Shown one piece after another: positions 1 to 5,379 of a stretch of DNA of 6,172 bases. The stretch lies in NCBI GenBank assembly GCA_030828025.1, contig JAURDG010000087.1, forward strand, positions 1 to 6,172. Direction: 5' to 3'. The stretch comes from Flavobacteriaceae bacterium. GTDB taxonomy: Bacteria > Bacteroidota > Bacteroidia > Flavobacteriales > Flavobacteriaceae. The notes beneath the pieces were generated by a model. That model did no database searches. It was given only the letters and a program-made list of their open reading frames with translations, and was not told where the DNA came from. The position numbers were made by a program, and so were the translations under genes. Every line of letters starts with the position of its first letter. Position 1 is the first letter of the stretch.

Positions 1-12
1 AAAACAGCTGTT

Positions 13-210
13 ATGGCACATCCTAAACGAAAAATATCCAAAACGCGTCGCGACAAACGCCGCACGCACTACAAAGCCGTTGCCCCACAAATTGCAACGT
101 GTAAGACTACTGGCGAAGCCCATTTATACCATCGTGCGCACTGGCATGAAGGAAAATTATACTACAGAGGAAAAGTTTTAATCGACAACACTGTCGCAGC
201 CGAAAGCTAG
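13..210 (+). CDS. rpmF: 50S ribosomal protein L32
   Basis: A 65-residue, very basic protein recognised as bacterial ribosomal protein bL32, a structural protein of the large subunit. The N-terminus (MAHPKRKISKTRRDKRR) is the family signature that binds 23S rRNA, and the middle segment TTGEAHLYHR (residues 32-41) is typical of the Bacteroidota form. The zinc-ribbon cysteines found in many L32 proteins are mostly absent: only Cys30 remains, with Thr33, His43 and Glu46 at the other expected ligand positions, so this looks like a zinc-independent form. The ATG at 13 gives the canonical start. No Shine-Dalgarno is visible in the 12 bases upstream, where a palindrome AACAGCTGTT (3-12) touches the start codon. 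In many bacteria a DUF177/YceD gene precedes rpmF, but that would lie outside this window. An intrinsic terminator follows 20 bases after the stop. Identification is close to certain. Confidence 0.97.
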   Translation: MAHPKRKISKTRRDKRRTHYKAVAPQIATCKTTGEAHLYHRAHWHEGKLYYRGKVLIDNTVAAES

Positions 211-230
211 CAGAAACCCTTTATATTGTT

Positions 231-261
231 AAAAGCGTCTTTTTAAAAAGGCGCTTTTTTT
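231..261 (+). terminator. Intrinsic terminator after rpmF
   Basis: The arms 231-244 and 245-258 are complementary over 14 pairs with a single G.T wobble (238 with 251). The apex TTTTAAAA would open into a small loop in RNA. The core GCG/CGC is flanked by A-runs and T-runs, and the 3' arm runs into seven T residues (255-261). This is a classic Rho-independent terminator for rpmF. The A-run on the left side means it could also act on the opposite strand, but no minus-strand gene is seen nearby. It implies that fabH-accB-accC either has its own promoter or relies on partial read-through. Confidence 0.85.
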
Positions 262-368
262 GTGCATTTTTCATAACTTTCATGTCATTTTTGCTCAAAA
301 AGAGCCATTTTTTACTAATTTGGTCCAAAATTTGAAGAATTGTCCTTTTTTTGTTCAATTCGTCTAAT
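262..368 (+). promoter_or_regulatory. AT-rich leader and candidate promoter of fabH-accB-accC
   Basis: This non-coding stretch lies between the rpmF terminator and fabH. The best match to the Bacteroidota promoter pattern (TTG, 17-23 bases, then TAnnTTTG) is TTTG at 290-293 and TAATTTGG at 316-323, with a 22-base spacer and one mismatch in the second box. Transcription would then begin near 330 and leave a leader of about 40 bases. A second, equally loose pair is TTTG at 259-262 with CATTTTTG at 286-293. The heptamer CATTTTT occurs at 265, 286 and 306. No Shine-Dalgarno precedes the fabH start. The region being a promoter is a reasonable inference from the upstream terminator; the exact boxes are uncertain. 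Confidence 0.35.
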
Positions 369-1364
369 ATGACAAGAAAAACCGCAGCCATAACCGCCAT
401 TGGAGGATTTGTTCCAGAGTTTGTGCTCACCAACGACGCTTTAGCCCAAATGGTGGAAACTAGCGACGAATGGATCACTACACGCACTGGAATTAAAGAA
501 AGGCGTTTGCTCAAGCCCATGTCTTTGGGAACTTCCTACATGGCCATTGCTGCTGCCAAAGAGCTTATTCAAAAAAAGAACCTCAACCCGATCGATATCG
601 ATCTGGTCATTGTCTGCACCGCAACACCCGATATGCCGGTGTCCTCAACGGCTGCTTTTGTAGCTACCGAAATTGGTGCCAGCAATGCCTTTGGTTACGA
701 TTTACAAGGAGCCTGTTCGGGGTTTTTGTTCGGTATGTCCGCTGCGGCGGCTCATATTAGCTCGGGGCGTTATCATAAGGTACTACTTATTGGTGCCGAC
801 ACCATGTCCTCCATCATTGATTACTCCGACAGAACAACTTGTGTTATTTTTGGCGATGGTGCAGGTGCCGTTCTCTTTGAACCCAACGATGAAGGACTTG
901 GCCTTCAAGATGAGGTGCTTCGGGTTGATGGCAAAGGAAGAGATTACTTAAACGTAAAAGCGGGTGGTGCAATTCAACCTGCATCTATACATACGATAAA
1001 CAACAAAGCGCACTTTCTTCACCAAGAAGGAAAAAGCGTGTTTAAATTTGCCGTATCAAACATGACTGCTGCTGCGACACAATTACTAGAGCAGAATAAC
1101 CTGAGTACATATGATATAGATTATGTTGTTGCACATCAGGCAAATAAACGTATCTTAGATTCTATAGCGAAGAATCTGGATTTAACCTCAAAACAAATGC
1201 TCATCAATATTGAGCGATATGGAAACACCACAGCCGCAACTTTACCCTTGCTCCTGTGGGATTATGAAAATAAATTAAAGAAAAACCAAAAATTACTTTT
1301 TACTGCGTTTGGCGGCGGCTTCACTTGGGGGGCTACCTATCTTACGTGGGCATACAACTCCTAA
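369..1364 (+). CDS. fabH: Beta-ketoacyl-ACP synthase III (KAS III)
   Basis: A 331-residue cytoplasmic enzyme that condenses an acyl-CoA primer with malonyl-ACP to form a beta-ketoacyl-ACP, the initiating step of type II fatty acid synthesis. All three catalytic residues are present: Cys116 in GACSGFLFG, His256 in VAHQANKR and Asn286 in RYGNTTAAT. The N-terminal signature DEWITTRTGIKERR (residues 33-46) and the C-terminal FGGGFTWG (314-321) are also typical of FabH, and the length matches the family. The ATG at 369 gives MTRKTAAITAIGG, matching the usual FabH start; an in-frame TTG at 351 would add six unconserved residues and is not preferred. accB follows after 11 bases and accC after that, so the product and the supplier of its malonyl group are probably co-transcribed. 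Primer choice (acetyl or branched-chain acyl-CoA) cannot be read from sequence alone; many Bacteroidota make iso-branched fatty acids. Confidence 0.96.
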   Translation: MTRKTAAITAIGGFVPEFVLTNDALAQMVETSDEWITTRTGIKERRLLKPMSLGTSYMAIAAAKELIQKKNLNPIDIDLVIVCTATPDMPVSSTAAFVATEIGASNAFGYDLQGACSGFLFGMSAAAAHISSGRYHKVLLIGADTMSSIIDYSDRTTCVIFGDGAGAVLFEPNDEGLGLQDEVLRVDGKGRDYLNVKAGGAIQPASIHTINNKAHFLHQEGKSVFKFAVSNMTAAATQLLEQNNLSTYDIDYVVAHQANKRILDSIAKNLDLTSKQMLINIERYGNTTAATLPLLLWDYENKLKKNQKLLFTAFGGGFTWGATYLTWAYNS

Positions 1365-1375
1365 AAACAAGAACC

Positions 1376-1864
1376 ATGGAATTAAAAGAAATACAAAACC
1401 TTATCAAATTTGTCGCAAAATCTGGGGCTAGCGAAGTTAGTCTTGAAATGGGTGAGATTAAAATCACCATCAAAACAAGTCATGACGAGGCCGCAAGTGC
1501 AGCCGCTGTCGTTCAACAGCCTGTTGCAGTGGCGGCTCCTGCTGCTGTGGTGGCGCCTGTTGCACCCCCAGCTGCGGTACCCACCGAAGCCCCGGCTGCT
1601 CCCAAAACAGCAGCAGATGACAACCACAACACTGTAAAGTCGCCTATTATTGGTACTTTTTATCGTCGTCCTTCGCCTGACAAACCTAATTTTGTTGAAG
1701 TAGGTGATCGTGTAAACGAAGGCGATACTCTTTGTGTTATTGAAGCGATGAAACTCTTCAATGAAATTGAAGCCGAAACAAGCGGTACCATTGTCAAAAT
1801 ATTGGTTGATGACTCATCTCCCGTTGAATTTGACCAACCACTATTTGTTATCGATCCTGCCTAA
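1376..1864 (+). CDS. accB: Acetyl-CoA carboxylase biotin carboxyl carrier protein (BCCP)
   Basis: A 162-residue carrier that holds the biotin of acetyl-CoA carboxylase and moves it between biotin carboxylase (AccC) and the carboxyltransferase (AccA/AccD). Residues 1-35 form the N-terminal segment starting MELKEIQNLIKFV. Residues about 37-82 are a flexible Ala/Pro/Val-rich linker. Residues about 86-162 are the biotinyl domain. Lys126 in EAMK is the residue biotinylated by the biotin-protein ligase. The SPDKPNF stretch (100-106) corresponds to the 'thumb' loop that marks genuine acetyl-CoA carboxylase BCCPs and separates them from decarboxylase and lipoyl-type carriers. The ATG at 1376 gives the standard start; an in-frame TTG at 1325 would overlap fabH by 40 bases and add residues without family support. 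No Shine-Dalgarno is seen. The linker DNA is locally GC-rich because of its Ala and Pro codons, not because of transfer. Confidence 0.96.
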   Translation: MELKEIQNLIKFVAKSGASEVSLEMGEIKITIKTSHDEAASAAAVVQQPVAVAAPAAVVAPVAPPAAVPTEAPAAPKTAADDNHNTVKSPIIGTFYRRPSPDKPNFVEVGDRVNEGDTLCVIEAMKLFNEIEAETSGTIVKILVDDSSPVEFDQPLFVIDPA

Positions 1865-1873
1865 ATCTAGCCT

Positions 1874-3217
1874 ATGTTTAAGAAGATATTAATTGCCAAT
1901 AGAGGCGAAATTGCGCTACGCGTTATTCGCACATGTCGTGAAATGGGCATCAAGACGGTTGCCGTTTATTCCAAAGCCGATGAAAACAGTCTTCATGTGC
2001 GCTTTGCTGATGAAGCAGTATGTATCGGTCCTGCACCAAGTGCACAATCTTACCTGAATATGGTGAATATTATCGCTGCTGCCGAAATAACAAACGCCGA
2101 TGCCATTCACCCAGGTTATGGATTTTTGTCCGAAAATGCCAAGTTCTCTAAAATATGTGAAGAACATAAATTTAAGTTTATTGGTGCTTCGGCCAGGATG
2201 ATTCAGCAAATGGGCGACAAAGCAACCGCCAAAGCAACCATGAAAAAAGCAGGCGTGCCTACAGTTCCAGGATCAGAAGGCATTATTCCATCCTTTGATG
2301 CCTGTAAAAAACTAGCAAAACAGATCGGCTATCCCGTCATGCTTAAAGCTACTGCGGGTGGTGGTGGAAAAGGCATGCGTGCCGTATGGAGCGCCGATGA
2401 ATTAGAAAAAGCCTGGGAAGGGGCGCGTCAAGAGTCAAAAGCTGCTTTTGGAAATGACGATATGTATATGGAAAAGCTCATCGAAGAGCCCAGACATATC
2501 GAAATTCAAATTGTTGGCGACTCCTTTGGGAAAGCTTGTCACCTGTCCGAACGTGATTGTTCCGTTCAACGGCGTCATCAAAAACTCACCGAAGAAACAC
2601 CTTCTCCGTTTATGACAGATAAGCTACGTAAAAAAATGGGCGAAGCTGCCGTGAAAGCCGCCGAATTCATCAAGTATGAAGGGGCTGGAACAGTGGAATT
2701 TTTGGTGGATAAAAACCGCAATTTCTACTTTATGGAAATGAACACGCGGATACAAGTAGAGCACCCCATTACCGAGCAAGTCATCGATTTTGATTTAATT
2801 GCCGAGCAAATAAAAGTGGCTGCTGGAATTCCAATTACAGGAATAAACTACTTTCCAAAACTCCATTCGATAGAGTGTCGCATCAATGCGGAAGACCCAT
2901 ACAATGATTTCCGTCCTTCTCCAGGCATGATCCAAACCTTGCATACGCCCGGTGGGCATGGTGTACGACTAGACACGCATGTTTATGGAGGATATATGAT
3001 TCCGCCGCATTACGATTCCATGATTGCCAAGCTGATTACCACCGCACAAACACGAGAAGAGGCCATCAATAAAATGAAGCGCGCTTTAGACGAGTTTGTT
3101 ATTGAAGGTATCAAGACGACCATTCCGTTTCATCGCCAATTGATGGAGCATCCAGACTATGTTGCTGGTAATTATACCACCAAATTTATGGAGGACTTTG
3201 AAATGGAAGGGCCATAA
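1874..3217 (+). CDS. accC: Acetyl-CoA carboxylase, biotin carboxylase subunit
   Basis: A 447-residue ATP-grasp enzyme that uses ATP and bicarbonate to carboxylate the biotin on AccB, the first half-reaction of malonyl-CoA formation. Order of parts: N-terminal domain starting MFKKILIANRGEIALR; ATP-grasp domain with Lys116 and Lys158, the glycine-rich lid loop AGGGGKGMR (161-169), and RRHQK (233-237); metal-binding Glu275 (TVEFL) and Glu288 (MEMN); the bicarbonate/biotin-site motif NTRIQVEHP (290-298) with catalytic Arg292; and the C-terminal domain beginning around RINAEDP (336-342). Length matches the stand-alone subunit (about 450 residues), with no fused carrier or carboxyltransferase as in pyruvate or propionyl-CoA carboxylase. 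The start lies 9 bases after accB, which strongly supports the acetyl-CoA carboxylase assignment. Its stop is 3 bases from the stop of the convergent peptidase gene. Confidence 0.97.
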   Translation: MFKKILIANRGEIALRVIRTCREMGIKTVAVYSKADENSLHVRFADEAVCIGPAPSAQSYLNMVNIIAAAEITNADAIHPGYGFLSENAKFSKICEEHKFKFIGASARMIQQMGDKATAKATMKKAGVPTVPGSEGIIPSFDACKKLAKQIGYPVMLKATAGGGGKGMRAVWSADELEKAWEGARQESKAAFGNDDMYMEKLIEEPRHIEIQIVGDSFGKACHLSERDCSVQRRHQKLTEETPSPFMTDKLRKKMGEAAVKAAEFIKYEGAGTVEFLVDKNRNFYFMEMNTRIQVEHPITEQVIDFDLIAEQIKVAAGIPITGINYFPKLHSIECRINAEDPYNDFRPSPGMIQTLHTPGGHGVRLDTHVYGGYMIPPHYDSMIAKLITTAQTREEAINKMKRALDEFVIEGIKTTIPFHRQLMEHPDYVAGNYTTKFMEDFEMEGP

Positions 3218-3238
3218 CTCCTACCCTTTCACCTTTTT
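3204..3238 (+). terminator. Hairpin spanning the convergent stops of accC and the peptidase gene
   Basis: Positions 3204-3211 (TGGAAGGG) pair with 3224-3231 (CCCTTTCA) in an 8-pair stem with one G.T wobble, enclosing a 12-base loop. Two C residues and then five T residues (3234-3238) follow. On the plus strand this has the form of an intrinsic terminator for fabH-accB-accC. The loop contains both stop codons, and the T-run lies inside the 3' end of the opposite gene. On the minus strand the wobble becomes an A.C mismatch and only a short T-run follows, so it should work less well for the peptidase transcript. Moderate confidence: the loop is large and the T-tract short. Confidence 0.5.
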
Positions 3239-5347
3239 GTTTGGAAGCACCTTAAAGCCCATATTGTAAAGCGTAAAGGCATAGATGTCTGCATATTGCT
3301 CTATGGTCTTATCTACAGGGGTTCCTGCGCCATGCCCAGCATCTGTTTCTATTCGGATAAGCACTGGATTCGTGCCACTTTGCTTGCTTTGTAGCTCTGC
3401 GGCAAACTTAAACGAGTGCGCTGGCACAACCCTGTCGTCGTGATCTCCTGTAGTAACTAATGTAGCTGGATAAACTGTATTTGCTACCACATTGTGTACG
3501 GGCGAGTAGCCTTTTAGGTATTCAAACATTTCTTTGGACTGCTCGGCAGTTCCATAATCGTAAGACCAGCCCGCACCTGCGGTAAAGGTGTGGTAGCGCA
3601 ACATATCCAGTACGCCCACAGCGGGCAACGCAACTTTAAATAATTCTGGGCGTTGGGTCATACACGCACCAACCAATAATCCGCCATTAGAACCCCCACG
3701 AATAGCAAGGTATTCGGGACTTGTGTACTGCTGCTCAATAAGGTGTTCGGCTGCTGCAATAAAGTCATCAAAAACGTTTTGCTTGTTCATTTGAGTACCT
3801 GCATCATGCCATGCTTTTCCATATTCGCCACCACCACGCAAGTTTGGTACTGCATACACCCCACCTTGCTGCAGCCATACGGCATTGGTAATACTAAAAG
3901 AAGGGGTAAGGCTGATATTAAATCCGCCATATCCGTACAAAATCGTTGGATTATTTCCGGTTAGCTCAAGTCCTTTGCGGTAGGTGATCATCATGGGAAT
4001 GCGGGTTCCGTCCTTTGAGGTGTAAAATACCTGCTTGGATTCAAAATCCGCTGCATCAAAGGCAATTTCAGGGCTCCAAAATTGGCTGGTTTCGCCTGTT
4101 TTGGGGTTTAGTGAAAAAGAGGAAGAAGGTGTGTGGTAGTTTGAAAAGGTATAATACAGCACTTCTTGATCGTCCTTTCCGCTAAAGCCGCTTGCGCTAC
4201 CTGCTGCAGGCAATTTAATTTCGCGTACTCGTTTCCCGTCGTATGTATATTGAAAAACCTTTGATAGGGCATCTATCATATATTCGGCAAAGAAATACGC
4301 ACTTCCGCTACTAATGCTCAACACATGTTCTTGTTCAGGAATTACATCAACCCACGTATCTGGCGTTGGACTACTTGCTTTGGTCATTACTAGCCGTTTG
4401 TTGGGCGCATCTAGGTTGGTTACCAAAAATAGTTTGTCTCCTTTGGTATCCAAGACATAGGTGTCCGAATCTTCATCTGCTACTACAGGCGCAATTCCCG
4501 CTTTTGGATTTTGCAAGTCCATCAGAAACAGCTTGTTTCCTGATGTGGTATTGGAAGCACTAATAAACAAATAGCGTTGATCGTCGGAGACATATCCTCC
4601 TACGTAGCGGTGTTTTTGGGCGGAGGTGCCGCCAAAAACGACTTTATCTTTTGCTTGGGGTGTTCCCAACTTATGGTAATATAATTTGTGTTGATCGGTT
4701 TTGGCAGAGAGCTCAGAGCCGTCTGGTTTGTCGTAAGATGCGTAATAAAAACCATTGTTACCACGCCACGAAACCGAACTAAACTTAACGTTGGTTAGCG
4801 TGTCTTCAATGATTGTTTTTGATGCGGCATCCATGACAATAATCTTTCGCCAATCCGAACCGCCTTCAGATATCAAATAGGCTACCCGACTGCCGTCTTT
4901 GGTAAATCGAACACCTGCCAACGAGGTGGTTCCGTCTTCGGAAAAGGTGTTGGGGTCGAGGAATACTTCTGGGGCTTCATCTCCCTGTTGACGATATAAA
5001 ACATAATGGTTTTGCAGTCCGTTGTTTTTGTAAAAGTAAGTGTAATCGCCTTCAACAAAGGGTGTTGATCGCTTTTCATAGTTCCACAACTCGGTCAACG
5101 ATTCTTTGATGTCGGTTCTGTACTCTATCTTATCGAGGTAGTCAAAGGTTACTGCATTTTGACGTTTTACCCAGTCTTCTGTTTCCGAAGATCGATCGTC
5201 TTCTAACCAGCGGTATGGGTCTTCTACTGCCTGTCCGAAAAAGCTATCTATTGCTATTTTCTTTTTGGTTTCCGGGTACATTACGGGTGATTTTTTGGCA
5301 CATGAACAAGCAAGCGCAGCGATGAATAAAAGTGGATAAGGGCGCAT
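3221..5347 (-). CDS. Prolyl oligopeptidase, family S9A, probable lipoprotein
   Basis: A 708-residue serine peptidase that cleaves short peptides after proline. The N-terminus MRPYPLLFIAALACSCAKK is a signal sequence with a lipobox-like end, so the protein is probably lipidated (Cys14, or less likely Cys16) and faces the periplasm. Residues about 20-85 match the S9 N-terminal region (EDPYRWLED, 42-50). Residues about 86-430 form the seven-bladed propeller that filters substrates by size. Residues about 440-708 form the alpha/beta-hydrolase domain. The triad is Ser553 (GGSNGG), Asp637 (GDHDDRVVP) and His672 (DAGHG). Tyr473 (YGYGGF) matches the oxyanion-hole residue, and Trp594 and Arg639 match substrate-binding residues of the mammalian enzyme. 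The gene is full length and intact. It lies 31 bases downstream of asd on the same strand and may share its transcript. The ATG at 5347 is chosen because it supplies the signal peptide. Physiological substrate unknown; peptide scavenging is an inference. Confidence 0.94.
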   Translation of the reverse strand: MRPYPLLFIAALACSCAKKSPVMYPETKKKIAIDSFFGQAVEDPYRWLEDDRSSETEDWVKRQNAVTFDYLDKIEYRTDIKESLTELWNYEKRSTPFVEGDYTYFYKNNGLQNHYVLYRQQGDEAPEVFLDPNTFSEDGTTSLAGVRFTKDGSRVAYLISEGGSDWRKIIVMDAASKTIIEDTLTNVKFSSVSWRGNNGFYYASYDKPDGSELSAKTDQHKLYYHKLGTPQAKDKVVFGGTSAQKHRYVGGYVSDDQRYLFISASNTTSGNKLFLMDLQNPKAGIAPVVADEDSDTYVLDTKGDKLFLVTNLDAPNKRLVMTKASSPTPDTWVDVIPEQEHVLSISSGSAYFFAEYMIDALSKVFQYTYDGKRVREIKLPAAGSASGFSGKDDQEVLYYTFSNYHTPSSSFSLNPKTGETSQFWSPEIAFDAADFESKQVFYTSKDGTRIPMMITYRKGLELTGNNPTILYGYGGFNISLTPSFSITNAVWLQQGGVYAVPNLRGGGEYGKAWHDAGTQMNKQNVFDDFIAAAEHLIEQQYTSPEYLAIRGGSNGGLLVGACMTQRPELFKVALPAVGVLDMLRYHTFTAGAGWSYDYGTAEQSKEMFEYLKGYSPVHNVVANTVYPATLVTTGDHDDRVVPAHSFKFAAELQSKQSGTNPVLIRIETDAGHGAGTPVDKTIEQYADIYAFTLYNMGFKVLPNKKVKG

Positions 5348-5355
5348 AATTATTT

Positions 5356-5379
5356 ATTTTTTCTAAATGTAGAAAAAAT
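5356..5379. repeat. Perfect 10-bp inverted repeat between asd and the peptidase gene
   Basis: ATTTTTTCTA (5356-5365) and its exact complement TAGAAAAAAT (5370-5379) flank a 4-base loop, AATG. The right arm ends on the first base of the asd stop codon as read on the plus strand, and the left arm ends 9 bases before the peptidase start codon. The stem is AT-rich (two G.C pairs). On the asd transcript no long U-run follows, so it is not a textbook terminator. It could slow or partly terminate transcription, protect the asd 3' end, or bind a dimeric regulator. The structure is directly visible; its function is not established. Confidence 0.6.

Noticed and set aside
293..313. Second small hairpin GCTC-AAAAA-GAGC followed by a T-run
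   Set aside because: The stem is only four pairs, too short to call a terminator; it may be chance in AT-rich DNA.
351..368. Earlier TTG start for fabH
   Set aside because: It would add MFNSSN, which is not part of the FabH family start; the ATG at 369 matches the usual N-terminus.
221..520. Open frame of 99 codons on the minus strand across the rpmF-fabH gap
   Set aside because: It overlaps the terminator and the conserved start of fabH, and its translation is low-complexity and resembles no family; it is a shadow.
1325..1375. Earlier TTG start for accB overlapping fabH
   Set aside because: The extra 17 residues come from the fabH 3' end read in another frame, and MELKEIQ at 1376 is the standard BCCP start.
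4882..5079. Separate small minus-strand gene inside the peptidase gene
   Set aside because: It is an alternative frame within an intact S9A coding region, with no family resemblance.
5348..5378. Promoter for the peptidase gene in the asd gap (TACATTTA on the minus strand)
   Set aside because: One mismatch to the TAnnTTTG box, but no TTG element is found at the needed distance upstream, and the match lies inside the inverted repeat.
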